Shown in pieces: positions 22,505 to 34,664 of a DNA stretch of 64,000 bases (positions are counted from its first letter, which is position 1; each line of letters starts with the position of its first letter). The stretch is from Tilletiopsis washingtonensis (lineage: Eukaryota > Basidiomycota > Exobasidiomycetes > Entylomatales). The stretch is taken from assembly GCF_003144115.1 (NCBI RefSeq), contig NW_020312015.1, positions 183,945 to 247,944 of the forward strand, read 5' to 3'. The notes below the pieces were generated by a model. The model had not been told where the DNA came from, ran no database searches, and saw nothing but the letters and a program-made list of their open reading frames with translations. Made by a program: the position numbers and the translations under genes.

Positions 22505-24846
22505 ATGTCGTTCCTCCAGGAGCTGCTGACGACGGGCCTGATTCAGCTATGCCTCGCGCTGGCCATCGCCCTCGCGCTCCTCACCACGCCGCTGGCCTCG
22601 GAGCCGCAGGTGCGCCTGGCGCAGGGCACCGTGCGCGGCTTCGCCGACGGGCAGCTCGAGTACTTCCGCGGCATCCGCTACGCCCTCACCACCGCCGGCA
22701 GCGACAGGTATCGCCGCCCGCGTCCCATCTGGGAGCACCTGGGCCACGTGTTTGAGAAGGAGAGCATCCAGCTCAACCGCACCGACGCCAGCGGTGTGTT
22801 TGATGCGTCGTTCTACAGCCCCAGCTGCCCGCGTGAGTGGTGCGAGAGGCCAGGCAGGAGCGCATTATGCTTCATGCTCCCCCCTTGCTGATCAAAACAT
22901 GCAGAGTTCGTGCCGCCAGCGTTCATGGGCGGCTACACGCCGCCGCTGCCCGAGGGCCGCGTGCAGGAGGCCGTGTCCGAGGACTGCCTCAGCGTCAGCG
23001 TGACGCGGCCCAAGGTCATGTACGGCCCGCTGCCCGTGCTGGTCTACATCTACGGCGGCGCCTGGCTGATGGGAGCAGACTGTGAGTGCGCTGAGCGTGG
23101 TGTGCTGCTGTATCAGGCCTCACACCGGCTCGCCAGTCCCGCACGACCCCAAGCACCTCGTGTCGCGCTCCATCGTGCGCGATGAGCCCATGATTCTCGT
23201 GCAGCTCAACTACCGTGTCGCCAGCTTCGGCTTCATGGCCGGCCCTGCGCTCGAGGAGGAGGCGCGCAAGGGCAACGCCGACCTCAACGTCGGCCTGCAC
23301 GACCAGCGCACCGCGCTGCGATGGGTGCAGCGGGTGAGTGAAGGCCGCTGACGCCCGCAGGCGCTTTCGCTAAGCGACGTTCTGCAGAACATTGCCCGCT
23401 TTGGCGGTGACCCGAAGCGCGTGACCATCAGCGGCGAGTCGGCGGGCGGCATGTCATCGACATACCAGATGTTCGCGTCCGACCGCACGGGCGAGAAGCT
23501 CTTCCACGGCGCTATTCTGCAGTCTGGCGGTGGAAGCGTCGGCACCGTGCTGCCGAGCAACTTCCGCCATCGCGATCGCTACAACATGTTCCTGGCCTCG
23601 ACGCCCTGTGCACACAAGGTCGGCGCGAGCGAGCAGCTGGCCTGCCTGCGTGGCCTGCCGACACAGGCGGTGCAGGCTGCCAACACGCGTTCCATCATGT
23701 ACCTGCTGGGCCTCAAGCAGGAGAAGAGCTGGCAGGCGCCGTTCTTCTTCCCATGGACACCCGTCATCGACGGCGACTTCATCAGCGAGTCGCCGTACGA
23801 GCTCGTCAAGCAGGGCAAGTACGCCGACGTGCCTCTGCTCGTGGGAAACATCCTGGACGAAGGCACGCTCTTCACGCCAACGGACCTGCACAACGAGACG
23901 GTGCTGCTGCCGTGGATGCGCCGCTCCGTGCTTGCAGCGGAGGGCGTGGCGCTGGACGAGAAAGACCACGTCATGCACAAGGTGCTCGCTGCATACCCGG
24001 ACGATCACCGCGTGGGCAGCCCGTACGGGCGCGAGAACGCCGAGCGGCTGTACGGCGAGGAGAATCAGTACCATCGAGCGGCGTCGATGCGTGAGTTGCG
24101 AGGCGTGTCGGTTCGTGGCTGTGCAGCTGACACCTCTGCAGTCGGCGACATGATCTTCGTCGCGCCGACGCGCCACCTGCTCAACTCGCACGCCAAGCAT
24201 CACCGCAAGACTAAGACGTTCCCGATCTGGAGCTGGATCCTGGCCGAGGCCGGCCCGGGCGATGACCCGGCTGTTGGCGTGCCGCATGCGGCCGACCTGG
24301 ACTACCGTGAGTGGCCTAGGAGACACCGTGCGTTGCTTGTGCTGACCCTCGCTCCTTCTTGCAGTCTTCACGTGAGCGCAGCATCACAGGCTCTTGGTGC
24401 CTGCCTCTGACACTCTCTTGATGCAGTCCTCGCGCGACCTACCTCTTCTTCAAGCCGCCAGCTGGTGCGCAAGTCGCCACCTCCTGAGAGCGCCCAACAT
24501 GCTTACCAGTGCCTCCGCAGAGTATCGTCTGCCCGGCACGCGCTGGGAGGCCGTGGCGAACCAGATGGCCGATGCCTGGGTGCATTTCGTTTCGCGCGGC
24601 AACCCGAATGGAGCCGGCGGTGAGTCTACCCGCGCTCGCTCCCTCCTCTCTTCTCGCTGACACGCCCCTGCAGTGCCCAAGTGGCCCTTCTACGCCCCCG
24701 TCGGCGCCGTCGGCCGCATGCCGCAGGCGACGCTGACGTTCAAGCACATGAACGCCGACCCGCCCGTCAGGCCGCTGACGGACCGGGCGGCCAACATCAG
24801 CGTGCTGCTCGACGACGAGGAGGTGCGCGAGGTGCTGGCCTTCTAG
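22505..24846 (+). CDS. Type-B carboxylesterase/lipase family protein, membrane-anchored
   Basis: Nine exons (22505..22832, 22905..23081, 23137..23333, 23388..24090, 24142..24306, 24365..24371, 24427..24464, 24521..24619, 24674..24846) give 628 residues. An N-terminal hydrophobic segment (LIQLCLALAIALALL) is a signal peptide or anchor. GTVRGF opens the esterase domain. SEDCLSVSV (the EDCL motif) and VYIYGGAW (oxyanion hole) follow, then SGESAGGMSS with nucleophile Ser252. The acidic residue lies near DEGTLF, and the likely catalytic His is in VPHAADLDYLF. The order matches fungal lipase/carboxylesterase type-B enzymes, which hydrolyse ester bonds of varied substrates. The substrate is unknown. 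Exon 6 is a 7-nt micro-exon needed to join DYLF to TPRATYLFFKPPA. The exon 7/8 acceptor (24511..24520) was chosen by phase. Confidence 0.9.
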
Positions 24847-26290
24847 ATCAGGGCCGCCGCGAGGGAATAGACGATGCTTATTGCTGCTGTCCGATGGCCG
24901 AGTCGGTGCTACAGCAGGCCGCTTGTGCTCGTCGCCGCCAGACAGGCGCGCCGTCAGGTGTTGCTCTCGCCGCCTGCATGCGGCTCGCCGACGACGCGCG
25001 GCGCCGGCCCTGACTCGCCGCCTCAAAGGAGCGTCGCTTTGACTTGCCGCAGACGCATTTGGGCCCTTCTTGTGTGCTGTGCGTCTGAAAGCGCCCTCGG
25101 AGAGGCCTCTCGCCGCCGGCATCCGTCGATCGAGGCCGGCAAATGCGTTATCGGCCGGTGCTCCCACGGCGTCGCCGATCTCCGCCGGCGCCGGCGCGCG
25201 CACTCAAAAAAAGTGACATGCAGGCGTCGTGGTGGCCCGTGCACCGACGTGCTTTCGGGCACGGGAGCAGTGTGCTGCCTGGCGCGTGTGGGGAACACGG
25301 GTGCAGCGCCGGCGGGGCGGAGCCTCGTGTGAGCTGCGCGCAGCCCCTCGCCGCGTCCGCCGCCGCAGTGCGCAGCAGCAGCGCATGGAGGGGTGCAAAC
25401 TGAACGTGGCGGCTGGGGCGGAGCTGCGAGAGAGCCGAGACCAAGCAGGAAGTCGACAGATGGGTGCAGCAGGAGCCACAGCGCTGCAGCACCTGACACC
25501 TCGGGCGCCGCCGCCTCGGCCCCGTGGCCAATGCCATGCCGGTGCGCTAAGCCACCCTCGGCGAGGCGCTCCTCTCAGGATGCAGGACCGCATCAGCTGC
25601 AGCGAGGACTAGCAGGTGCTGAGAGGATACATCTTGCGAGGAGGCCACGATGTGGAGCGATGCTGAGGAGCACTCTGCGGCGGCGACACGTGTCGCACCC
25701 AAGGAGAGTGTCCGGACGGGAGCGGGGCAGGGGGCGACTGCGAGTCGGGACCCGCCGCAGCACCTTCCCTGCCGAGGCGGCACCCGCGCCCAATGGGTTG
25801 TTCTGCAGCACAGCGGCTGAGCGGTGTGCACCCCTCTTTGTTGCTCTCTTGTGGAGAGACGCTTGCAGCGCGGCGGCGCAGCACGCCGGCAGACGGAGAG
25901 GCGGCCGCCGCGCCGCGCCGCCGCCGCAAAAGGAGATACGCTCGCGCGGCGGCCGGCCTGCCGCTGCGCCTGCGCCCCGCTGCCCCGCTGCCCCGCCGCG
26001 CGGCCGCGCCCTGGTGCTGAGTCGGCCCCATCTCGCCCTCTTCAGTCCCGACCGTCACCCTCCTGGCCCCACCACTCAGCGGCGTCATCCTCGCCGCCTC
26101 ACTCCACCACTCGGACTGCTCCAAGCGCAGTCCGCCGGCCTGACAGCCGCAGCACCAGCGCAGCAGCGCCGCCTTGGACCCTGCATATCGCGCGCTCCCG
26201 CGCAGCTCCCTGCAGCTCGTCATCAGGTGCGCGCAGCAGGCAGCACTGTCCGCTGTGTGCTTTCCTGACACACCCAGCGCAGCACACAGC
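24847..26290. other. Long gene-free spacer
   Basis: This is 1,444 bp between two plus-strand genes. It is strongly GC-rich, with GCC/CGC blocks near 25880-26000 and many short open frames lacking family motifs. It probably holds the carboxylesterase 3' end and a long promoter or leader for the downstream gene; an in-frame upstream Met at 26174 lies in it. No RNA gene was recognised. Confidence 0.5.
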
Positions 26291-29200
26291 ATGTCGGTGC
26301 GCTCCGACGACGGCATGTCCAGCACGGGCGGCAGCAGCTTCGCCTACAGCGACAGCGACGAGCCGTCAAGCCCACGACTGCGCATTCTCACCGCCTCGGC
26401 GCAGGACCTCGTCCTCGTCGGCACCGAGAGCAGCTCGCCGCCGCGGCACGACTCGGCCGCCAGCTTCCTGGCCGCCGACGAGCGTGCCCTCTCGCCGCCA
26501 CCGCAGGGCGACGCAGCGCGGCTGCGCAGCGACAATGCGCAGCGCTCAAGCACGAGCTCGCCGCGCGGCGAGCTGCGCAACAGCCTCCTCTCGCCAACGC
26601 TCTCCTCCTCGTCGCGCGCGCCGTCGTCGATCCAAGACGAAGGCCTAAGCGACATCTCAAGCCTCGACGATGACGACTTTGAGCTCATCGACGCTGCGGG
26701 CGGCGGCTCGGTTGCGGGCATCAGCGATCTGGCGGACAGCGCGCACTGGGACGACACGCCGCGCCTCGTCACGCCGAACAATGTGATGGCCGCTCCTCGC
26801 GCGGACAACCGGCTGCTAGGTGAGTACAGACTTCGATCCCTCTGCCGAGAATGCCGACGGCCGGGCTCGCGCAGCATCGGCGTGGCACCATTGGGCGAAG
26901 GCTGCTGCGCATGGCCCACAGCAGCCGCCGCTCTCGAGCTCTGATTGCGCACCTCTCTTGCTGCTCTTGCTCGCGTTTCTGACAGCCTCCGCTACGCAGA
27001 GGTCGAGGCGCTCAACTCGAGCCTGGGCAGCACGTACGACTTCTTCCGGACCGACGCCAGCAGCGCTCGCGAGGCCGACACCTCCAACGTGTCCACCGCG
27101 ACGGCCTCCGCGGAGGTCTCGATGCTCACCGAGGCCTCGACCATGCGTGGCTCTCGCAGCAATCAGCGCTGCTTCTTGCCACCGCAGATGTCGGATGCGC
27201 CAAGTAGTGGCGCGGCAGCTCAGCCATCTAGCATTGGTGACGAGCCCGCGCCACTGCCGACATCGGGCAGCCTCTTCCACTTCCCGGACCCCATGGATGG
27301 CGCTCGCAAGTCGGAGGCCGATGCGAGTGAGCGGCCGGCTGAGCGGGTCGAGAAGTGAGTCAGCAGCTTGTGGCACGCCGTTGCGTGTATGCTGACGTGC
27401 CTCACTAGATCGACGAGCACGGTGCCAGCGACGGAGGCGCTCGTGGACTCCAAGTCCAGCAGCGGCGGCGGCAGCGTCAACATGCTCAACGCCGCCTCGC
27501 GCTTCTCCTTCCTGTCGCATGGCAACAGCAGCGCTGCACTGCGCAACCCGTGGGATCCAGTGCCGAGCTCGCGCGGCAACATCAGCAGCACGGCAGATGC
27601 AGCGTCGAGACTGGCGTCGAGCGGCGATCGTCACCTCGAGATCGTCAATGAGAAGCTCTCGCCCGAGGCCATGGCCGTGTCTTCGTTCGCTGGGAGCCAT
27701 CCGGCGCTCAACACCGCTCAGCCTACTGTGCAGGCGGCACAGATCAAGACCGAGCCTGCCGAGCGCATCACCACCTCATCGGTCGACGCCGCGATCGACG
27801 CTCGTCCGGGTCCGACAGCGCTGCCTCTGCCTGCACAGCTCAACGTCTTCTACATGGGCAGCCGGCCTGCGAAGCACGTCTTCGGACGCGTGGCGCAAGC
27901 GACGCGCGAGAGCCTGTTCAGCGCCTACGAGGCCGTACAATCGACTGCTGAGCCGCTGTTCCTCGGAGATGAGGTCCGCATCGACGCTCGTCTCGGTCGC
28001 CGGCCAGCTGGCGTCGCATGGACGCGGCGCACTTCGCGCAAGGGCCCTCATGTCGAGGTGAGTGCATGCTCTCGCCACTGCTTCTCGACGAGGTCTTGCT
28101 GACATTGTCGTCTACGCAGCTGCAAGAGTTCGACTGCACCTCGGCGCTCGGTGACTCGGATGCCACCACGGGCTCCGACATCGCCAAGTTCCTCGCGACC
28201 TACGGTGCCGCCGAGCTCAAGCGTGGCGGTGCGCTGATCATCTGCTTCCTTGAGAACGGCGAGCGGCAGCAGCGCCTGCCGACCGAGCTTGCCGCGCTGC
28301 TCTGCGAGACACATGACCTCAGCAAGCCCTTCTGGTCGAGGGCGCAGGCGATGCCACTTCTGCTTCCGATCCTCTGCCCGCGCTCGCCGAGCAACCTAGA
28401 CGAAGGCGACAGTCTTTCCTCGAGCGCAGTCGCGGCTGACGGCGCGGCGGCGGCAACCGTCAGCAACGACCTCGTCCGCGCTCTGTCGCGTCAGCTCGAC
28501 CTCCGCGCTGCCGAGCGCACCTGGCGCGCCGTCCTCTCGGCGACGTGCGCGAGCATCAACGAGCTCAGCGCCACTGCGCGCGTCACGCAGCTCGCCGTCG
28601 AGTCGGCTCAGCGGTCGGACACCGTGCTGACATACGAGCAGTTCCTACTCGGTGGCGAGGCCGAGTGGTTCGGCGGCGACGCTGCCTGGGTCGCCCGCGC
28701 TGCTTTCCGCGTCAGCCCGCGCGAAGGCACGCGTCTTGGCGCCGAGACGGAGGCTACGCCCACCTGGCTCTCCAAGACGGCAGTTTGGCTCACCTCTCTG
28801 CCGCACGTGGCTGCCACGACCGCGCTGGCATCAAGCGAGGCGCTTCGATCCGACGGACCTCTCGCGGTCGAGCTCACCGCGAGCCGTGCAACGGCGTCAG
28901 GAGCCTCGTCCTCCGCCATTCGCGAAGCCACGAGCGCCACACAGACTCGCTCTGAGCCGTCAACGCCGCGCTCTCTGCGCCACAGGCTGCGTCCAACATC
29001 TGTCTCGGGCGCCGGCGCCATCATCATCATGCTTGCTGGCGTGCTGCTCGCTCTCATGAACGGCCGTGACATACGGACGCCGGGCGTGGTGCTCAACCGC
29101 CCCTCGCCGATGCTCGCCGGGACTGACTTTGCTGCGCTCCTCGACTCGATTCGCGGCAGCTTCGGCAGCTCAAGCGTCAAAGCTTTCGATGCCGCCGCTG

Positions 29201-30678
29201 CGGAGAAGAATGGGCAGTCGAGTGCGGAGGGCTCGAGCCTGCGCGGCCGTGCCCTGTCCGCGTGGGAGTCTTTCGCTGCCGCTCCACCGCGCCTGATGGC
29301 CGCCGTGGAGAGCAGCCGCAGCGCCTTCCTCGAGCGGCACCAGTCGAGCGCAACGGCGCCCGAGCTCCCTGTCAAGAATGAGCCGCGCGCGGTCCGCAAG
29401 GTTCCGGCGTTCCTGCTGGCGGCCGACAAGCCGGCGGGCAAGGCTTCTGCGCAGGACGGCAAGAAGCCGCAACGCGCGTCGTGCCGCGACGTCACGGTCG
29501 TCAATCAGCTCTCGAAGGATGTGGCGGTGTACCAGCGCACGCGACGAAGCCGCAAGCCCAGCAGCACGCAAGCTCCTGCTCGTGAGTGCCCTGTATGCCT
29601 CGTCAATGCGTCAGTCGCTGACTGCCCTGTAGCGAGCACATACGAGCACCTTGGCGCGCCCATAGCTCCTCTCGCCGGCGCTGCCGTTACGCCTGGCGCC
29701 TCGTCAAGCGACCACGAGTGGACGCTGCGACTCCAAGCCGAGACGGCGATGCTGATGCGCGATGCATCGCGCGGCGCACAGCAGGTGCTAGGCCACCTCG
29801 TGCGCGAGTGGTCCTTCTGGGTGCTCAAGCTGCAGATGTTCTACGAGCAGCACGTGCTGCCATTCTACGAGGCTCAGCTGCGGCCCTTCTACGCGCAGCA
29901 GGTGCAGCCTCGCATGGACGCCGCCTACAAGGACATCAATGCTCGTCTGCGCGACGCCAGCGCCACCATCGAGCACACGTCTGGCATCTTCCTGCAGGGC
30001 ATCCGCATCGCTCGCGGCCGTCTCTACGAGCTTGACCTCAAGAAGCGCGGCGAGGCCTTCGGCAAGACGATGGAAGGCGCAGCGCGGCAGGCCAGACACC
30101 TCGGCTCCCAGGCGATCGACCACGTCAGCTCGGCGCCGCGCCAGCTCAAGGCCGCGCAGCAGCACGTCGCGAACTCGCGCGAGATGCTCGACAAGCCACG
30201 CGCTGTGCTGCGCGCCATCGAGCGCACCACGCGCGAGACTGAGCACGCTGCGGAGCAGGCTGCCGAGCAGATCACTCGCGGCGCCGAGCACATCTCTCGC
30301 GGCGCGCGCAGCAGCATCGAGCGCGCCGTCGACGGCGCTCGCAAGACCAAGGCGGCAATCAGGGATGTGTTCGACGAGCTGCAGGCGACCGCCGATGCGC
30401 GCCGCAAGGATGCCGTGCTCAAGATGAAGGCCTTCCACGCCGCCGAGCGCAATGCGGCGCGCACGCAGCGACAGCAGCACCGCAAGCTCGAGCAGAAGAT
30501 GTCGGAGCATCTGCGTCAGAAGATCAGAGAGTCGCAGGCGCAGGCAAAGGCGCACATCCAGGCGCAGGTCAAGGCCGGCGCTCGTGCGGCGGCGCACGTC
30601 AAGGCGAAGGCCAAGAGCCATGCGGAGCGCAAGGGCAAGGGCCAGCGCGGCCGCCGTCAAGGCCACACGAAGGCATGA
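26291..30678 (+). CDS. Large unrecognised protein: disordered N-half, one TM helix, coiled-coil basic tail
   Basis: I do not recognise this family. Exons 26291..26819, 27000..27354, 27409..28057, 28120..29581 and 29633..30678 give about 1,346 residues. Residues 1-about 500 are Ser/Ala/Asp-rich and disordered (DDDDFELIDA near 150). A more ordered domain follows (about 512-800: FLATYGAAELKRGGALIICF, ERTWRAVLSATCASINEL). One clear membrane helix lies near 810-828 (AGAIIIMLAGVLLALMNG). The last about 330 residues include LVREWSFWVLKLQMFYEQHV, then long Ala/Glu/Lys/Arg helices (RAIERTTRETEHAAEQAAEQ) and a Lys-rich end. A membrane-tethered scaffold is plausible but unproven. An in-frame Met at 26174 could add 39 residues. 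Intron 4 (51 nt) has no stop and is a multiple of three, so retention would keep the frame. Confidence 0.7.
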
Positions 30679-30916
30679 GCGTCGGCCGCCGCGCACACCC
30701 TCACCCACTTTCTCTTTCTCGTTCTCGTCCGATCGCACCCTCGTGTACTATACCAATCCAGTCGACTCCCTGACCCGCGTCTCCTCATCATTCCAGCCCA
30801 CCGCTCCATGTCCAGTCCCCCGTGTATCCTCGCTTATCTCGACCCTTACCCGCCGCACAGGCGCGGCCATACTACCCTCTCACTCCAATATCACGTCTCG
30901 TTCACCTGACGACGTG
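30679..30916. other. Convergent 3' spacer
   Basis: 238 bp between two facing stop codons. It is relatively AT- and pyrimidine-rich (TTTCTCTTTCTCGTTCTCG near 30710), consistent with 3' UTRs and polyadenylation signals. Confidence 0.5.
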
Positions 30917-31675
30917 TCATTGCGTCGCTGTGTCCTCCTCGCCAGCACGGCGTCGCGCATCTGCTACGTCGTGCTCGAGCTGCGCCAGGCGCTGCACGCT
31001 CTGCCATGCGCCATCTGCGCCGCTCCTCGCGCCCAGCAGCTCGTCGAGCGCCGCGATGAAGCTCTTCTGCGCCGAGCGCAGCGCCGGCGGCGGCAGCGCG
31101 CTGAACTGATAGAGCGGGTCCGGCGCTTGGGGCGGCCGCTTGGGCTTGGATGAAGGCGCATCGCTCTTCTTGTTTCCGGCGTTGATGTCGACAGATGCCT
31201 TCTCGTCTTGCTCGACGGCAACCGCATCCGAGGCGGCCTCCTTCTCGTGCGAGGCTGCGTTCTGCTTCTCGCTCTCGCTCAGGGCAGGATTTGCGTTCTG
31301 CCGTCGCCGCAGGCCCTGCGCTGCAGGCTTCTTCTCTGTTTCGATCGCAGGCGCCTCAGAAGTAGGAGCGCTTCGCACGTGCCTCATCCGGCCCGCGTCG
31401 TCGACGCGACAACGCACACCGGCCTTGAGGCGGGCGTCTGCGCCGTCTGCACCCAGCAGACTGCTGGCGCCGAGAGCGCCGAGATGCATGCGGGCGCGCG
31501 AGAGACTGAGGAATGCCCGTGCCAGATGTGCGGCGGCGGCTTGCTGCGATGCAGCGTAGGCATCGGCCGTGTGCAGCAGCGAGACGAGGTGCGCATCGAG
31601 CTCGTCTGCGGCGCTGCTCGACGATGCGGCTGCTTGTGCGCTGCGCGAGCTGGAGGCGTGTGATGACGCTGACAT
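30917..31675 (-). CDS. V-ATPase assembly factor Vma22 / CCDC115-like
   Basis: A single exon of 252 residues. The N-terminal helix region (LDAHLVSLLHTADAYAASQQ, HLARAFLSLSRARMHLG) and the C-terminal motif DPLYQFSALPPPALRSAQKS then FIAALDELL are the two conserved ends of Vma22/CCDC115 proteins. A low-complexity Lys/Glu/Ala linker lies between them. In yeast, Vma22 works with Vma12 and Vma21 in the ER to assemble the Vo sector of the vacuolar ATPase; it has no membrane segment itself, and neither does this protein. It is divergent from MED17, with a 276 bp shared promoter. Family assignment rests on the two short end motifs. Confidence 0.72.
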   Translation of the reverse strand: MSASSHASSSRSAQAAASSSSAADELDAHLVSLLHTADAYAASQQAAAAHLARAFLSLSRARMHLGALGASSLLGADGADARLKAGVRCRVDDAGRMRHVRSAPTSEAPAIETEKKPAAQGLRRRQNANPALSESEKQNAASHEKEAASDAVAVEQDEKASVDINAGNKKSDAPSSKPKRPPQAPDPLYQFSALPPPALRSAQKSFIAALDELLGARSGADGAWQSVQRLAQLEHDVADARRRAGEEDTATQ

Positions 31676-31951
31676 GGCGCGCCTCGTATACGCTGTTGAG
31701 CGGCGACGCAGTCGAAACAGCGTCTCTCCCTCAGGAAGGCCTGCCTTGATGCTTGCGCCGGTGCTGCTTGCGTGTGGTGGTCAGAAGGAAGGAGGATCAG
31801 CGCGGCGAACGCACGGACGTGCACCTCGCCGCGCGGCTGGCTTCTTCCAAGTCCGCGCATGTCGCGCATGCCGCTCGGCGCCGGGGCTTGCCTCCCCACC
31901 TCCACCTCACCCCTTCACTCCACGTCGCTCTGAACGCAGCGCCTGCGCATC

Positions 31952-34630
31952 ATGCCGCTGCCAGCGCTGTCGCTCGAGCCTGTGCCGCTCGCAGCGCCGC
32001 CTGCTGGCGACGGCCCATCGGTCGCTGCATCACCCGGCGCCGGCGCCAAGGCCGAGCCGCTGCTGCAGCCGCCAGCGCGACTGAAGGGCATTGGCGCCGA
32101 CGGCGAGCTCGAGTACGGGTGAGTGTGCCGCGAGCTTATTTGACGACAGGACATGACGCTCACCGCATGAGTCTGCGCTTCCTCTCGCCCAGGCCTGCTG
32201 GAGCTGAGCCGCTCGCAGTCCGGCTTGCACGCCTGTGGGCGGAGCGAGGCGACTTTGGCCGCCTGGACTTTGCCAAGCTGCGTGCCGCGGCCGAGCTGGA
32301 GCAGAAGCAGGCCGAGGATTCCTCTGCTGCTGCATCGGGCAGCAAGTCGTCCGCCTGGGTCGTGGGCGACGAGGAAGAGGCCAAGGAAGGCGAGAAGGCC
32401 TCGTCCAGCAAGCGGCCCGCGTCGCCGGATGTGGCCAAACGGAAGGCGGAGATCAAGCCGGCAGAGCTGGATGAGCTGAAGCATATGATGTGGAACAAGC
32501 TGCAGTGAGTCTTACGATCCAGCGCACTCCTGCTGTGTGTCTGATGCGAGGCCTCGACCCACAGCGAGGCGCACAGCTCGCTCTACCACTCGCACGCTCT
32601 GGTGTCTCTGCTGCTCCTGTCACGGCCAACACCTGGAGGGATAGGCCGCGCGCCAGGCTCGCGTGGCGACTCGCCGGCCATTGGGGCAGGCGGAGCGTCC
32701 TCCTCGGGCGGTCTGCGCGCAGGCTCGCTCGCCGGGCGAGGCGTGTCAAGCGCGCCTCCTGGCTCGGCCGCTGCGCTGTCAGAAGAGCTAGGTCTCGAGG
32801 CGAGCAACGTCGGCGTCAGCCTGCTTGGCGAGCGGCCGACAGAGCGCGAAGACGAGGAGCAGCGCCTCAAGGAGCAAGACGAAGACGATGGGCTCTACTC
32901 CTCGGCCAAGCACGCTGCTCGCCTCGCTCGTCTGGACGCCAAGCTCACGGCCGAGGAGGCCGACACGCGTGCTCGTGCCCTCATCGGAACGCACGATGCG
33001 ACACGCCGAGGCATCCTGCGTGCCGCAGACATCCTGCGGCGAGGCGCAAAAGAAATGACGGACGTGCTGCCGCCGAACAAGGGCGGCGGCGAGCGCGGCG
33101 AGGCGGAGATGAGGCGCTGGCAGGGCCTCAAGGACGCGCGCAACAGCGGCTGGGGCCTCACACCTGGCATGGTCGGCGTTGCGGCGCGCTCGGTCAGCAA
33201 GGAGGAAGGCGCGCGGGATGCGTGGGTCGGCTGGGGCATTCCGGAAGGTGAGTAGCTCGGTCCGCGGTCGTGCGAGCGCGGCTTCTAACATTCTCTGCCC
33301 CAGCACATCCGGAGCAGAAGCAGAGAGCCCTCGCCTACTTCTCGCCGACCGTCTCGACTGCTCCGGCAGCCTCGACTCTGGCGCCTGATGCTGCAGCGAT
33401 GGGTGTTGAAGGCCCGGCTGAAGCTGCTGCACCTCCGCCATCGCACGGACTTATGTTCCTGGCACGACCGCGGACCCGCCTCAGGGTGTCCTTCACGCTG
33501 CGCGACGAGGAGGACACCCGGATAGTGTGGTGGAGCGACGCGCCGGACGTTGAGCGCGAACAAGCTGCCTCCGAGTTCAGCACCATCGACGAAGAGCTGA
33601 GGCGGGCACAGGAGGAGATGGCAGATGCGGAGCTCTTCACAATAGTGCGTTCTCACGACGGGTCCTGCAGAGAGACCCAGCTGACGGCCCTTCAGCTCGT
33701 GCGCGAGACGCGGGCCTTGCATACGTCTGCAAGCATGCTCAGCAGCGTCAGTGCCTCGAGCGTCACGCTCTCGGTCACGCCGCGGGTGGAGATGTGCTTC
33801 GAGCTGGTGCGTGCCGCTGCTTTGCATCCTGGACCAAGCGCGCGCGGCTGATACGTTGGCTGCCTTCCTCAGGTGCCGATCGCGGACAGTTCGGCTGCCG
33901 ACAAGCCACAGACCGATCGCAAGATCAAGCCGCTGCCGTCCGGCTCGAAAGAGCAACAAGACCGCATCTCGTCCCCGCTCGCACGCCTGGTACTTGCCTA
34001 TCTTCGTCTGGGCTTGATTGCGCGCTACCGCGATCGCGCCTCTGGGCGGTCACAGCGCGTACGCAAAGACAGCGAAGAGAAGAGCGCAAGCGAGAAGAGC
34101 CGCGCTGCGCTGCTCGAGCCTCTGCTGGGCCTCACGCACTACGCCTCGGTATGTGTGCTGCGGCATGGTCGCGGATACCCTGCTTACGGCCACGTCTGCA
34201 GTTCATCTCGAAGCTGCGCATGCAGCTGGACGCCCTGTGCCAGACCATGCCGCAAGCGCGCTTCGAGGTCGAGCCTACAGAGAGCCTCTCCGACGTCCGC
34301 GCCTGGGCTGCTGCCCTGCTCCAGGGTCGCGGCGAAGAGGCCACGGCGAAGCTCGGCGGCGTCGCCAAGATCTGGCTCGGCGATCAGTGAGTCTTGCTCC
34401 GGTGTCCATCTGCGCGGCCTCTGACCTGCAGCTTCAGGCTCGTGGCATCGCTCGCTCTTGCCTATCCGTCTACCATCTCCCTCGTGCTGCCGAATCGGCA
34501 GACGGCGATCGGCGGCACAGGCGTCACGGTGCCGTCGCTGCGGCTCGACACCTGCATGCCGCTGCTGGAGCGCGCACTGGACGAGGCCGCCTCAGAGTCA
34601 TCACACGAGCCGCCAGCCGGTGCGTCGTAG
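31952..34630 (+). CDS. MED17: Mediator complex subunit 17 (Med17/Srb4)
   Basis: Eight exons (31952..32118, 32193..32504, 32565..33247, 33304..33644, 33696..33806, 33873..34148, 34202..34386, 34432..34630) give 757 residues. Family blocks are AHSSLYHSHALVSLLL, then LGTHDATRRGI-like helices, then RWQGLKDARNSGWGLTPG followed by ARDAWVGWGIPE, a characteristic Med17 region. Med17 is the head-module scaffold that links Mediator to RNA polymerase II and is essential in yeast. Low-complexity Ala/Ser/Gly linkers around residues 175-230 are common in GC-rich fungi. Its stop lies just 34 bp from the stop of the facing TPR gene. The start Met was chosen as the first in the conserved frame; the ATG lies 276 bp from the Vma22 start. 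Confidence 0.87.
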
Positions 34631-34664
34631 GCAATCGCATGCATGGAAACTAGAGTACAGTGTG

